Assembly: GCF_003610995.1 (NCBI RefSeq)
Contig: NZ_CP032543.1
Coordinates: 124,001 to 188,000 of the forward strand
Direction of reading: 5' to 3'
From: Streptomyces griseus subsp. griseus
GTDB lineage: Bacteria; Actinomycetota; Actinomycetes; Streptomycetales; Streptomycetaceae
DNA length: 64,000 nucleotides
Every line of letters starts with the position of its first letter. The first letter of the stretch is position 1. The notes beneath the pieces were generated by a model. The model made no database searches, had not been told where the DNA came from, and worked only from the letters and a program-made list of their open reading frames with translations. The position numbers and the translations under genes were made by a program. Of this stretch, positions 42,380 to 53,675 are shown in pieces.

Positions 42380-42880
42380 ATGAGCCTACGTGAGAAGAAG
42401 GACCTGCTGGCCGAGACCGACCGGCTGCGCGAGGAGGGCCGGGCCGGGGAGGCGCGTGAGCGGCTGCTCGTCCTGACCGCCGAGTTCCCCGACGACGCGG
42501 AGGTGGCCTACCGGACCGCGTGGGTCCACGACGTCCTGGGCCTGGAGACCGAGGCGGTGGCCTACTACGAACGCAGCCTGGCGGGGACGGGGCTCGGCAG
42601 GGAGGACCGGCGGGGGGCGCTGCTGGGTCTCGGCAGCACCTACCGGGTGCTGGGGCGGTACGGACAGGCCGTGGAGACGCTCCGCCGGGGCGTCGAGGAG
42701 TTTCCCGACGACGGGGCGCTGCAGTCGTTCCTGGCGATGGCCCTGTTCAACACCGAGGAGCACCACGAGGCGATGCAGCTGCTGCTGCGGCTGGTGGCGT
42801 CGACGAGCGACGACCGGCAAGTGCAGCAGTACCGGCCGGCCATCGAGCACTACGCGAAGGATCTGCACGAGACCATGTGA
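42380..42880 (+). CDS. Tetratricopeptide-repeat protein
   Basis: This is a 166-residue soluble protein of about four TPR units: LREEGRAGEARERLLVLTAE, AYRTAWVHDVLGLETEAVAY, LLGLGSTYRVLGRYGQAVET and LQSFLAMALFNTEEHHEAMQ. It is probably a protein-interaction scaffold with no enzyme motif. ATG 42380 lacks a ribosome-binding site; GATGGG immediately before it may be part of a -10 element giving a leaderless message. Confidence 0.85.
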   Translation: MSLREKKDLLAETDRLREEGRAGEARERLLVLTAEFPDDAEVAYRTAWVHDVLGLETEAVAYYERSLAGTGLGREDRRGALLGLGSTYRVLGRYGQAVETLRRGVEEFPDDGALQSFLAMALFNTEEHHEAMQLLLRLVASTSDDRQVQQYRPAIEHYAKDLHETM

Positions 42881-42976
42881 CCCGGGGCATCGCCGGCAGG
42901 GGACGTACCCGTACGCGGCGCGCCGCGTCGGCGGCGGAGCGCGGTCCCGCAACGCGTACCTACCGAGAATGCTCGG

Positions 42977-43696
42977 GTGCACTCCCCTCCCCCGCCCCCG
43001 TCCCCCTCGTCCGCCGCGCCCCGGGCCGACGGCCTCTCCCGGCGGGGAGAGTGGGCGCTGCTGCTCCTGTCCGCGGCTTCCGGGGCGGCGGACGCGTTCG
43101 TCTTCCTCTGTGTGGGCCAGGTCTTCGCCGGGGTGATGACCGGGAATCTGGTGCTGCTCGGGGCCTCGGCGGCCGGAGCGGGTGAGGACGGGGTGGCGCT
43201 GCGGGTGGTCACCGCCCTGGCGGCGTACGTCTGCGGGGCCGCGGCCGGTGCGCTGATGGCAGGGCTCCCGCCGGGACTGACGCTGCTGACCGAGTCCGTC
43301 CTGCTCGGGGTGGCCGCCGTGCTGTGGGGGTTCGGTCTGGTGGCGTCGTACGGTGACCGCCTCGGGCTGCTGGCCCTCGTGTCGCTGGCGATGGGCGTCC
43401 AGGGGCGCATCCGGGTGGCGCCGACGAACTATTTCACCGGGACCCTCACCTCGCTGGCCGGCCGGACGGCGGCGCGGGAGCTGACGCCGGGGGACGTCTG
43501 GGTGGTGGGCCGGCTGGGGGCGGCGGTGGCCGGTGCGGGGGTCGCGGCGCTGGCGGAGCGGTGGTGGAGCCCGGGGGCCGCGCTGGGTCCGGTGGCGCTG
43601 GTGGCCTCGGCGCTGGTTCTCGAAACCGCGCCGCGTGGGGGCCGGGACAGGGGGAAGCCCCGGCCGGATCGGGGGAATCCAGCCGGGGCGGCTTGA
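42977..43696 (+). CDS. YoaK/DUF1275 family membrane protein
   Basis: This 239-residue protein has about six transmembrane helices. Family landmarks are LSAASGAADAFVFLCVGQVF, AGVMTGNLVLLGASAAG and LAMGVQGRIRVAPTNYFTGT. Function of DUF1275 is unknown. GTG 42977 appears leaderless, with GAGAAT as possible -10 region just upstream. Confidence 0.88.
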   Translation: MHSPPPPPSPSSAAPRADGLSRRGEWALLLLSAASGAADAFVFLCVGQVFAGVMTGNLVLLGASAAGAGEDGVALRVVTALAAYVCGAAAGALMAGLPPGLTLLTESVLLGVAAVLWGFGLVASYGDRLGLLALVSLAMGVQGRIRVAPTNYFTGTLTSLAGRTAARELTPGDVWVVGRLGAAVAGAGVAALAERWWSPGAALGPVALVASALVLETAPRGGRDRGKPRPDRGNPAGAA

Positions 43697-43922
43697 GTGC
43701 GGGGATGAAGGGCGGTCACCTCTCGGCGAGGGGCTCCATGGGGCTTCGGCGGTGCGAACTCTCCCCATGGGCTGTTGGTGAGGCCCGGGGACACCGTCCC
43801 CCTCACACCCACGTATAGATGAACGATAAACCATCTCGGACCGTTCCCGGGAACCCTCCCCCGCGGATGTGATCCACGGCACGGAATCCCCGGTTCCGCC
43901 GTCTGCCGAAGAGCAGATGCGA

Positions 43923-44183
43923 TCAGCTCCGGGACGCCCCATCGGTGCCGTAGCGGCGCCGGAACCGCTCCACGCGGCCGGCCGTGTCGAGTACCTGACG
44001 ACCCCCGGTGTAGAACGGGTGGCTCGCGGACGAGGTCTCGACGTCGATGACGGGGTAGGTGTTGCCGTCCTCCCATGCCACGCGCTCGCCGGAGTCGGCG
44101 GTGGAGCGGGTCAGGAAGGCGACGTCCGCCGAGCGGTCGCGGAAGACCACGGGGCGGGAGACGGGGTGGATACGAGGCTTCAT
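43923..44183 (-). CDS. rpmE2: 50S ribosomal protein L31 type B (zinc-independent)
   Basis: This 86-residue protein has [20 protein letters not shown] and [20 protein letters not shown], the L31 signature. The four zinc-binding cysteines of type A L31 are absent (no Cys at all), so it replaces zinc-containing L31 under zinc limitation, as known for Streptomyces L31 paralogs. It lies 78 bases downstream of a cysteine-free L33 gene, forming a likely Zur-controlled pair. Confidence 0.95.
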   Translation of the reverse strand: MKPRIHPVSRPVVFRDRSADVAFLTRSTADSGERVAWEDGNTYPVIDVETSSASHPFYTGGRQVLDTAGRVERFRRRYGTDGASRS

Positions 44184-44261
44184 CGATGCGTTCCTTCCTC
44201 ACCGCGGATGGCGGTGACGGTGGCGTACGGGAGTGCTTCCGCTCGGGTCGGCTCCGCCCGG

Positions 44262-44426
44262 TCAGCGGGCTTCGCGGAAGAGGACGTGCTGCCCGGCGGC
44301 GGGGTCGAACTTGCGCAGTTCCAGCCGGTCGGGGGTGTTGCGGCGGCTCTTGCGGGTGACGTAGCTGTGGCCGGTGCCGGCGGTGGACCGGAGGGTCACG
44401 ACGGGCCTGAGCTCGCTGCGTGCCAT
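44262..44426 (-). CDS. rpmG: 50S ribosomal protein L33 (zinc-independent form)
   Basis: This 54-residue protein, [20 protein letters not shown] then [20 protein letters not shown], is L33 without the CxxC pairs. The gene precedes rpmE2 in the same direction. In Streptomyces such C-minus paralogs are repressed by Zur when zinc is sufficient. Confidence 0.95.
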   Translation of the reverse strand: MARSELRPVVTLRSTAGTGHSYVTRKSRRNTPDRLELRKFDPAAGQHVLFREAR

Positions 44427-44459
44427 GGGCGCCTCCTGCGGGACTCGACGACCCCACCT

Positions 44460-44492
44460 CTCATAACGGGAATGGGATTCGTTTTCGTTCTG
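44460..44492. promoter_or_regulatory. Possible Zur-controlled promoter of rpmG-rpmE2
   Basis: An AT-rich island (AACGGGAATGGGATTCGTTTTC) starts ~35 bases upstream of rpmG. It partly resembles the streptomycete Zur palindrome (TGAAAATNATTTTCA), but the match is imperfect. Support comes mainly from the zinc-free products downstream. Confidence 0.4.
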
Positions 44493-44575
44493 GTGGAGTA
44501 ACGCGCCATACCCCGTCGGCATTCCCGGCCGGGTCACACCGGCGCCGGCAGCCCTCAGGGCCGTGCCCTACCCCC

Positions 44576-45403
44576 TTACGCCCCGCGCTCCACGGCATCC
44601 GCGGCCGCCCGGAAGCGGGCACCCTCCTTCTTCCCGGCGGACCGGGACGGGCCGACAAGGCCGCTCAGCGCGACGAGCCGGAAGATCAGTGCGCGAACCA
44701 GCATCTGACGCCAGCGGGGGTCGCCGCCCCCGCCCGCCGTGAGAGCGGGGGCGGGGCCGTACCAGAGCAGGCCGTCGCCGATCACCACGGCCTCCGCGTA
44801 GAGAGCCGGGCGCCAGTAGGGGGAGAAGTCGATGATGACGGGGTCCTGGCCGGGCGCGAAGAGGACATTGCCGGCGAGGTCGCCGTGGACGATCTGCGGC
44901 GCCGCCTCCACGGGCCGCCGCAGGGCCAGCAGCCGCCCGAACGGCTCGGCGAGCTCCGCGACGATGTCGGCCTCCTCCTCGCCCCAGGCGACGCGGTCGG
45001 CCACCGCCCAGGGGTGGGTACGGCGGGCGAGGAAGCCGGGGCGGGGCTCCTCCCGCAGGGCGGCATGGAAGGCGCGCCCCGCGGCGACGACGCCGGGCCA
45101 CTGTCCGCTGGGGCCGGGGCGGCCGTCCATGAACTCGGCGGCCGTCCAGCCGTCGACCACACCGGCCCCCTCGGCCGAACGCAGGGGTCGCGGCACCCGG
45201 AAGCCGGCGCCCCGGGGCAGCCGCTCGAAGAGGGACACGGCCCACTCCGACTCCCCCTCGGTCCCCTCCGCGGGCTTCAGGACGGCCCCGCCGACGCGGA
45301 CGCTGCGTCCCTGACCACCGGTCAGCGGCTCGGGGGTGCCGCGCAGGCCGAAGGCGTCGAGAACGGACTGCGGGGGAAGGGGGGCACGCGGCTGTTCGGG
45401 CAT
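44576..45403 (-). CDS. Actinobacterial phosphotransferase-fold protein (TIGR02569-like)
   Basis: This 275-residue protein has a kinase/APH-like core: catalytic loop PQIVHGDLAGNVLF (HGD, N) and metal-binding DFSPYWRP (in place of DFG/DWE). It resembles an actinobacterial conserved family (TIGR02569) without known substrate. A second overlapping frame (44568-45449) is arginine-rich shadow. ATG 45403 has AGGA eight bases upstream; ATG 45412 is also in frame. Confidence 0.8.
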   Translation of the reverse strand: MPEQPRAPLPPQSVLDAFGLRGTPEPLTGGQGRSVRVGGAVLKPAEGTEGESEWAVSLFERLPRGAGFRVPRPLRSAEGAGVVDGWTAAEFMDGRPGPSGQWPGVVAAGRAFHAALREEPRPGFLARRTHPWAVADRVAWGEEEADIVAELAEPFGRLLALRRPVEAAPQIVHGDLAGNVLFAPGQDPVIIDFSPYWRPALYAEAVVIGDGLLWYGPAPALTAGGGGDPRWRQMLVRALIFRLVALSGLVGPSRSAGKKEGARFRAAADAVERGA

Positions 45404-45675
45404 GCGAGGCATCCTGCCGGTCGGCCCCGCCGCACGCACCCGGATTCACTTTGGGCTCGTCCGTCGCGGGGGCCTATGCCACCGGGGCTGACCAACACCC
45501 CTTATCCGTACGCCCGTTCGGCGGATCACCGTCTCCGCACAGCCTGTGGCATATGCCATAAGCAACAACCCATCGAGTGTTGTCGAATCCCTTACGGGCC
45601 GCCGCGGCCTGTGCGACAGTCGATAGCGGTCGACCCCTGAGACCCGGCCGCACCGCGCCTGTATCGGAGTACGAG

Positions 45676-47091
45676 ATGCCGTCCCATCTGTTCGCGGACC
45701 GCCCCGCACCACAGCCCCCCGCGCACGATGCCGTCGACGCCTTGATCCACCGGGCGCGCCAGCTGCGCGGAGACGTGGACGCCGTGGGACGGAACGCGGC
45801 CGTGAGCGACGAGGACGACCCCCAGGCTCGCTGGCAGCGCGCCCTGTGCGACCTGGCCGTCCAGCACCTCGACACCCTCGACCAGCATCTGGGCCAGCTC
45901 AAGACCGGTCTGCCGGCCCGGCGCCCCGCCGCCCGGGACGGCGACGTACCCCCGGACGGCCCGTCGGCCGGTTCCGCGCCGAACCGGGTGGGCAGCGCCG
46001 AATGGAACCTCCTCACCGACGAGGTCAGCTGGTCGGACGAGTTGTACGAGATCTTCGGCCGGCCACCCGGTTCGCCTCCGCTGTCCCTGGACGACCTGCC
46101 GTCCGTGCTGTTCCCGGACGACCAGCCCAAGCTGACCTCCATGGTGACCGGCTGCCTCGTGGACGGGCAGCCGATGGACGGGGAGTTCCGCATCGTGCTC
46201 CCCGACGGCCGGGTCCGCACGCTGCACATGACGGGAGAACCGGTCCTCGACCCGGAGGGCTGCACCGCCTCCATGTGGGCCGTGCTCCGGGACGTCGGCG
46301 AGCTGCGCCGCAGCGAGGAGACCGTCGGCCGGAACCGGGATTCGGCCCGCCGTGACGGGCGTACGGAACACCGGACGGCGGAAGAGCTCCAGGAGACCGC
46401 GCTGCCGCCCTGGCGCGGCCCGTCACACCTCGCCCGGCAGGGCCCCGGCGTCCTGGACATCGCCGCCCACCACCTCCCTTCCGCCTCCGGCGGCCTCATC
46501 GGCGGCGACTGGTACGACGCGATGGAACTGCCCGACGGCGGGACCCTGCTGGCCGTCGGCGATCTGACCGGGCCCGCGATCCCCGCCACCTCGGCCCTGG
46601 CCATGGTGCTCGGCGCAGTGCGCGGCATGGCTGTCGCCGGCGTCCGGCCGGGCGCCCTGCTGGGGCACCTCGACCACCTCCTCGAAACATCGATGCGACC
46701 CGCCCTGGGCAGCGCCCTGTGCTGCCATGTCGATCCGGCGACCGGCCTCCTCTCCTGGGCGCAGGCGGGACACCCCGCGCCACTGCTCTTCCGCGACGGA
46801 ACGGGGCGCCGGCTGCCTCCCCCGGAGGGGGCGCTGCTCGGTGCCGCGTCCCGGCTCGCCCATGAGCAGGACGAGGTGCGCCTGCTCCCCGGCGACGTGC
46901 TGGTGCTGCACACGGACGGCCTGACGCGCCGCAGCGGCCCAGGTGCGGGCCCGGAGCAACTGCTCGCCCTCGCCCCTCTGTTCGCACAGGCCCGTGACGC
47001 ACAGGAGTGTGTACGGGGTGTGGTCGAGGAGTTCGGCGGGGCCGAGCGCCTGGACGACGCGTGTGTGCTGGTCGCCCGCATCGGGGCATGA
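45676..47091 (+). CDS. PP2C-type (SpoIIE-like) phosphatase with PAS-like sensor
   Basis: This is a 471-residue protein. The N-terminal coiled region includes WQRALCDLAVQHLDTLDQHL. A PAS-like fold follows (residues ~115-215; WNLLTDEVSWSDELYEIFGR and FRIVLPDGRVRTLHMTGEPV). The C-terminal PP2C/SpoIIE catalytic domain is at ~265-470, with metal-binding GGDWYDAMELPDG, AVGDLTG and LDDACVLVARI. It would dephosphorylate an anti-anti-sigma factor in a stress or development pathway. ATG 45676 has CGGAG six bases upstream. Confidence 0.88.
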   Translation: MPSHLFADRPAPQPPAHDAVDALIHRARQLRGDVDAVGRNAAVSDEDDPQARWQRALCDLAVQHLDTLDQHLGQLKTGLPARRPAARDGDVPPDGPSAGSAPNRVGSAEWNLLTDEVSWSDELYEIFGRPPGSPPLSLDDLPSVLFPDDQPKLTSMVTGCLVDGQPMDGEFRIVLPDGRVRTLHMTGEPVLDPEGCTASMWAVLRDVGELRRSEETVGRNRDSARRDGRTEHRTAEELQETALPPWRGPSHLARQGPGVLDIAAHHLPSASGGLIGGDWYDAMELPDGGTLLAVGDLTGPAIPATSALAMVLGAVRGMAVAGVRPGALLGHLDHLLETSMRPALGSALCCHVDPATGLLSWAQAGHPAPLLFRDGTGRRLPPPEGALLGAASRLAHEQDEVRLLPGDVLVLHTDGLTRRSGPGAGPEQLLALAPLFAQARDAQECVRGVVEEFGGAERLDDACVLVARIGA

Positions 47092-47184
47092 GGGAGCGCG
47101 AGACCGGCCCTCAGGGCTGACTGCGCGTCATGACGGTGGGTACGCGCGGCGGTTACGGCCTCCGCCGGCGGACACGTAGGGGAA

Positions 47185-48681
47185 TCAGGCCTGTGTACCC
47201 CTGGCCTTTTTGGTGACGGGGCTCTGCGGCAGGGAGAGTTCGATCTGCTCGCGGAGGTCCTGGATCTTGGCGTATCCCGCGAACTGGCCGGTGAGCCGGT
47301 ACATTTCGCGCAGCCGGTCCCAGGTGCGGTGCGAGGAGGTCTCCCCCATCGACACCAGCGCGAGCCGGGCGTACCGGTCGCCCTGTTCGGGGTCGTTGGC
47401 GATGAAGCAGGCCGAGGCGAGCGAGATGTGGTCGAAGAGCTTGGACCGCTGACGTCCGTTGACCCGCAGCTCCAGGGCCTGTTTGGCGTGGCGCTGGGCG
47501 ATGGACGCCGCACCGGGGTCGTGCTCGGCCAGAGTGCGGAACGCCAGGGCCTGCATGCCGTGCATGTCGGCCTCGTCGAACATCTGCATCCAGCTCGGGG
47601 TCGGCACATCGCCCTTGTCCGAGACGAAGAGCTCCTCCGCCTCGCCGAGGGTGCGCCGCATGGCCTGGCCCCTGCCCATCGCCGCCTGCGCCCAGGCCTC
47701 GATGGTGCGCAGCATCGCCTGTGTACGGGGCAGGGTCTCCTCGCCCGAGCCGGATTTCGCCAGCTTCATCAGGTCGAGGGCATCGTCGGGGCGGCCCAGG
47801 TGCACCATCTGGCGCGCGGCGCGGGAGAGCGCCTCACCGGCGCGCGGCCGGTCGCCGCCCTCCCTGGCCGCGTGGGCGGCGATGACGAAGTACTTCTGGG
47901 CGGTCGGTTCGAGGCCCACGTCGTGGGACATCCACCCGGCCAGTACGGCGAGGTTGGCGGCGACGCCCCACAGGCGGCGCTGGAGATGGTCGGGGTGGCG
48001 GTAGGCGAGCATGCCGCCCACCTCGTTGAGCTGGCCCACGACGGCCTTGCGCTGGAGTCCGCCGCCACGGGAGGCGTCCCAGGCGCGGAACACCTCGACG
48101 GAGTGCTCCAGGGCCTCGATCTCCTCGGAGCCCACGGGCGCGGCCTCGTACCGGTCGAAACCGGCGGGGTCGGCGTGCTGGGGATCGTTGGCGCGTGGCG
48201 CGTCGGCCGCCAGGACGGGGTCGCTGTGCAGCCAGTCGTACATAGGGCCTGCGATGGTTGAGCCGGCGGCGAGCGCGGCGCCCGCACCCACCAAGCCGCG
48301 TCGGTTGAGCATGAGGTCCATTCCCGTGAATTCGGTGAGGACCGCTGCCGTCCGTTCGGGCGCCCACGGCAGTTGATCGGGGTCGTGTTCCGTACCCGAG
48401 TCCCGCCGTTTCCCCACACGCCCGCGTCGGCCGAACCCGAGGTCCTCGATGGTCACGACACGGCCGAGCCGCTCGGTGAACAGGGCTGCCAGCACTTCGG
48501 GCACGGGATCACGGGGGGACTCCCCCATGTCGATCCAGCGCCTGACCCGCGAGGTGTCGGTGGCCAGCTGCGGGTGGCCCATGGCCGCCGCCTGCCGGTT
48601 CACCATTCTCGCGAGTTCGCCCTTGGACCAGCCGGCCAGGCCGAACAGGTCGGAAAGACGGGTGTTGGGTTCTCCGGTCAC
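47185..48681 (-). CDS. NsdA-like TPR regulator of development
   Basis: This ~498-residue protein has an N-terminal helix-turn-helix-like segment (LAGWSKGELARMVNRQAAAM, TDTSRVRRWIDMGESP, VTIEDLGFGRRG), then an RRGLVGAGAALAAGSTIAG segment resembling a hydrophobic/Tat-like stretch, and a long helical TPR-like region to the end. This resembles NsdA/NsdB-type negative regulators of sporulation and antibiotic production in S. coelicolor, but it is not in the SCO5582 context, so paralogy is possible. GTG 48681 was chosen; an in-frame GTG at 48714 preceded by AGGGGG is also plausible. Confidence 0.78.
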   Translation of the reverse strand: MTGEPNTRLSDLFGLAGWSKGELARMVNRQAAAMGHPQLATDTSRVRRWIDMGESPRDPVPEVLAALFTERLGRVVTIEDLGFGRRGRVGKRRDSGTEHDPDQLPWAPERTAAVLTEFTGMDLMLNRRGLVGAGAALAAGSTIAGPMYDWLHSDPVLAADAPRANDPQHADPAGFDRYEAAPVGSEEIEALEHSVEVFRAWDASRGGGLQRKAVVGQLNEVGGMLAYRHPDHLQRRLWGVAANLAVLAGWMSHDVGLEPTAQKYFVIAAHAAREGGDRPRAGEALSRAARQMVHLGRPDDALDLMKLAKSGSGEETLPRTQAMLRTIEAWAQAAMGRGQAMRRTLGEAEELFVSDKGDVPTPSWMQMFDEADMHGMQALAFRTLAEHDPGAASIAQRHAKQALELRVNGRQRSKLFDHISLASACFIANDPEQGDRYARLALVSMGETSSHRTWDRLREMYRLTGQFAGYAKIQDLREQIELSLPQSPVTKKARGTQA

Positions 48682-48742
48682 GTCAAGCCCCCAGGTTCTC
48701 GGCTGACTTGACACTAACCCCCTGTCAGATGCGCCGGGACTA

Positions 48743-48772
48743 TTCGCCAGGGTTCGCCAGGGTCCGCCAGAT
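48743..48772. repeat. Three 10-bp direct repeats in a divergent promoter
   Basis: TTCGCCAGGG at 48743-48752 and 48753-48762 is followed by the related TCCGCCAGAT at 48763-48772. It lies between the NsdA-like gene and the divergent phosphotransferase gene, a typical place for a multi-site regulator. Confidence 0.55.
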
Positions 48773-48912
48773 GGTCTGCCACCCGTGACCCGGTGTCAGG
48801 TAGGAAAGCGCCACCCCGCCCGGCAGCCCTAGGTACTCCCCAGGGTGCCGAACGGCCGTCGGCCGGGTTGGCGCACGTAACTTGTCGGCGCACGAAGGGA
48901 TCTGTCTCGCCC

Positions 48913-50049
48913 ATGTACACAGCATCGTCCTCCGTGTCCGCCCCGCCCCGGCCGCTCCGTTCCATGGGGACGGGCGGCGGGCCGTATCTCGCCCCCCACG
49001 CCGGTGCGCCGGCGCAGGGCCTGGGCCGGACCCGGCGGGCGGCGGGACCGGGTGCAGGACCCCTCAGCGGACGAATCGACCTCTCCGGGCCGCAGGGCGC
49101 GCAGGTGCGGATGGCCATCGCCTCCGTGCAGCGCATCTGCCCCGAGTTCAACCCGGTCCAGGTCCTGCGGCGCAGCGGCCGCTCCGTGCTGATCGTGGGC
49201 ACCACCGGCCGGGCCACCGCCGTCGCGAAGTGTTTACTGGACCACTCCCCCGCCTGGACGGAGCGGTTCCAGCACGAGATAGCGGCGTACCGCGCGTTCG
49301 TCCGGCACCGCCCCCCGGTTCGGGTGCCCCGGCTGATCGCGGCGGACCCGGAGAACTGCACGCTGGTGATCGAGCGGATGCCCGGCCGGGTGGCGGCGCT
49401 GACCCGGCACCCGGCGGAGGCGCCGCCGCGGGCCGACATCCGTGCGGCGCTCGGCGCGATCGCCCGGGTGAACGCCTGGCGACCGCCGCCCGGGCTGTTC
49501 GAGGCGCCGCTGGACTACGCCTCGCGGATCTCCCGCTACCACGAGCTCGGGCTGTTCACCGACCGCGACCTGGGCGACCTGCAGAAGCTGCTGCACGGCC
49601 TGGCCCAGGCGGGCGGCCGTCAGTCCATGGGTCAGTTCTGCCACGGTGACGCGCTGCTCTCCAACATCCTGCTGTCGCCGACCGGGCCGGTGCTGGTCGA
49701 CTGGGAGCACGCGGGCTGGTATCTGCCCGGCTACGACCTGGCGACCCTGTGGACGGTGCTCGGTGACGCCCCGGTGGCGCGGCGCCAGATCAGCCAGCTG
49801 GCGCAGGCGAGGGGCCCGGCCGCACGGGACGCGTTCCTGGTCAACCTGATGCTCGTCCTGACGCGGGAGATCCGTAACTACGAGACGGCCGTGCAGCGCA
49901 CCATGCGGGAGGCGCCGTCGGTGAGCGCGGGCCAGGACCGGCCGGGGGTGCTCTCCTCGGGCGAGGAGCAGCGGCTGCTGCTGCGCAGGCTGCACGACGA
50001 CTGCGCGATGGCGCGGCGGGCGGTGCGGGCGGCGGTCGGGACGCGCTGA
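48913..50049 (+). CDS. Aminoglycoside-phosphotransferase-fold protein with a TTA codon
   Basis: This 378-residue protein has APH-family catalytic loop [19 protein letters not shown] and metal-binding [18 protein letters not shown], so it is likely a small-molecule kinase. The Pro/Gly-rich first ~80 residues are probably disordered. Leu108 is encoded by TTA (49234-49236), the only TTA codon I found in any gene of this window, so translation should depend on the bldA tRNA. ATG 48913 has AAGGGA 11 bases upstream. It is divergent from the NsdA-like regulator. Confidence 0.85.
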   Translation: MYTASSSVSAPPRPLRSMGTGGGPYLAPHAGAPAQGLGRTRRAAGPGAGPLSGRIDLSGPQGAQVRMAIASVQRICPEFNPVQVLRRSGRSVLIVGTTGRATAVAKCLLDHSPAWTERFQHEIAAYRAFVRHRPPVRVPRLIAADPENCTLVIERMPGRVAALTRHPAEAPPRADIRAALGAIARVNAWRPPPGLFEAPLDYASRISRYHELGLFTDRDLGDLQKLLHGLAQAGGRQSMGQFCHGDALLSNILLSPTGPVLVDWEHAGWYLPGYDLATLWTVLGDAPVARRQISQLAQARGPAARDAFLVNLMLVLTREIRNYETAVQRTMREAPSVSAGQDRPGVLSSGEEQRLLLRRLHDDCAMARRAVRAAVGTR

Positions 50050-50091
50050 GCCCGCGGGCGCGAGGGCGCCGAAGAGCCACTGTGCAAGGGA

Positions 50092-50137
50092 AGCGCGCTG
50101 CGGGACCGGTGCCGACACACCGCTCCCGCAGCGCGCT
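50092..50137 (+). terminator. Hairpin terminator after the TTA-containing gene
   Basis: A perfect 14-bp stem (50092-50105 with 50124-50137) encloses an 18-base loop, 43 bases after the stop. Confidence 0.7.
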
Positions 50138-50396
50138 GTGCTGTTCTCCGATGCCCCCGTAGACGGCCCCGCTCCGTGACAGAGCGCTGACCGGCTGCCA
50201 TCCGGAGGCCGCCCCCAGGTGAGGCGCGCCACGAGACCCACGTCACCTACGAGCTTCGGTAGTGGGCGCGGGCCCTCCACCACGGCGCCACGAAACGACC
50301 AAAGCGGTCATTCACCCCAATCTCCTATCAGAGGTAGTAAATAGGGTCATTGCTTCCTGTCCTGGCGGACGTTAACCATGGATCCCGGCAAGCACC

Positions 50397-50455
50397 GAGA
50401 CCGAGCCTGCGACGAGCGCCCACCGGCGGTCGGCAGCCGAAATCCCCTCGGTCTC
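50397..50455 (+). ncRNA. Candidate structured 5' leader of the SLT gene
   Basis: Nine-base arms GAGACCGAG and CTCGGTCTC would pair to close a stem whose interior can also fold (CACCGGCGGTCGGC). Leaders of Streptomyces cell-wall hydrolase genes often carry c-di-AMP riboswitches, but I could not match that consensus here. Treat it as an unassigned structure. Confidence 0.3.
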
Positions 50456-50508
50456 TGCTCACGCGGCCCCAGGCCGCAGATCCCGTCCCCAACAGGAAGA
50501 GCTCACGC

Positions 50509-51195
50509 ATGCCCCGCACCATCCGCATCACCCGCTCCCACAAGCTCGCCACCGCCGTGCTCGTCGCGGCCGGTTCCGTCACGGCCATCACCGCGACCGG
50601 CGGGCAGAGCGAGGCACAGCCCGCCGCGGCCAAGTCCTCCGTCGCCGCCGAGAAGATCGCCACCGGCGTTCCCACGGCGAAGGAGATCGCGTCGAAGAGG
50701 GCAGCCGCCGACACCGCGGCGAAGAAGGCCGCGGCCGAGCGGAAGGCCGCCGCGGAGAAGGCCGTGGCCGAGCGGAAGGCCGCTGCCAAGAAGTCCGCCG
50801 AGAAGGCGCACTCCGAGAAGCAGACCGCCAACCGCTCCACCGAGCGCAAGGCCGTCGCCGCGCCCAAGCAGTACAAGAACAACCTCGACGGCTGGATACG
50901 CGAGTCGCTCGACATCATGAAGAAGAAGAACATCCCCGGCTCCTACGAGGGGCTGCACCGCAACATCCTGCGCGAGTCCAGCGGCAACCCGAACGCCGTC
51001 AACGACTGGGACGTCAACGCGCAGAACGGCATCCCCTCCAAGGGCCTGCTCCAGGTGATCCAGCCGACCTTCGACGCGTACCACGTCAAGGGCACCCCGA
51101 AGAAGCTCACCGACCCGGTGGCCAACATCACCGCCGCCGCCAACTACGCGGCGGACAAGTACGGCTCCATCGACAACGTCGACTCCGCGTACTGA
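50509..51195 (+). CDS. Secreted SLT (lytic transglycosylase-like) protein
   Basis: This is a 228-residue protein. The signal peptide is HKLATAVLVAAGSVTAITAT. An Ala/Lys/Glu-rich, probably coiled-coil spacer follows (AADTAAKKAAAERKAAAEKA and onward). The C-terminal SLT/lysozyme-like domain has catalytic Glu in HRNILRESSGNPNAVNDWD, then GLLQVIQPTFDAYHVKG and AAANYAADKYGSIDNV. It should cleave peptidoglycan glycan strands, for example during growth or spore germination. ATG 50509 has AGGAAGAG eight bases upstream. Confidence 0.9.
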   Translation: MPRTIRITRSHKLATAVLVAAGSVTAITATGGQSEAQPAAAKSSVAAEKIATGVPTAKEIASKRAAADTAAKKAAAERKAAAEKAVAERKAAAKKSAEKAHSEKQTANRSTERKAVAAPKQYKNNLDGWIRESLDIMKKKNIPGSYEGLHRNILRESSGNPNAVNDWDVNAQNGIPSKGLLQVIQPTFDAYHVKGTPKKLTDPVANITAAANYAADKYGSIDNVDSAY

Positions 51196-51303
51196 GTCCG
51201 GGTCGATCCCGCCCGCCGGGCGGACCGCCGCCGAAAGGGCCGAACCAGACCGCGATCATCTGACTAATCGCCCTGGTGCGTGCCCCGGTTGGCCGAAGGG
51301 TAG

Positions 51304-53586
<2,283 letters not shown>

Positions 53587-53601
53587 GCAGTACCGAGCCC
53601 G

Positions 53602-53642
53602 GCCGACGGCCGGCCGTGCGCACCTCACGGCCGGCCGTCGGC
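53602..53642. terminator. Hairpin terminator after geoA
   Basis: A perfect 17-bp stem (53602-53618 with 53626-53642) with a 7-base loop starts 16 bases after the geoA stop. Confidence 0.8.
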
Positions 53643-53675
53643 GTCCTGTGCGCAGGCATCGAATGCGGCGGGGCA

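Larger units (their letters stand above)
50050..50508. other. 459-base region: terminator plus long structured leader
   Basis: No protein gene is seen. The stretch holds the hairpin terminator at 50092-50137 and, closer to the SLT gene, an inverted pair GAGACCGAG (50397-50405) / CTCGGTCTC (50447-50455) that could close a 41-base internal region in the mRNA leader. A likely promoter lies around 50325-50345 (AT-richer). Confidence 0.45.

Noticed and set aside
44568..45449. 293-codon frame overlapping the phosphotransferase-fold gene
   Set aside because: Arg-rich shadow; the frame ending at 44576 holds HGDLAGNVLF and the other kinase-like motifs.
45474..47609. 711-codon minus-strand frame over the PP2C gene
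   Set aside because: Ser/Arg/Pro-rich shadow; the plus strand has the PP2C metal motifs.
50328..50508. c-di-AMP (ydaO-type) riboswitch upstream of the SLT gene
   Set aside because: Expected by analogy with other Streptomyces cell-wall hydrolases, but the consensus blocks were not found; only an unassigned stem is reported.
50328..50933. Phe/Ala-rich minus-strand frame over the SLT gene
   Set aside because: The Ala/Phe pattern is the reverse complement of the Lys/Ala-rich coiled-coil spacer, not a membrane protein.
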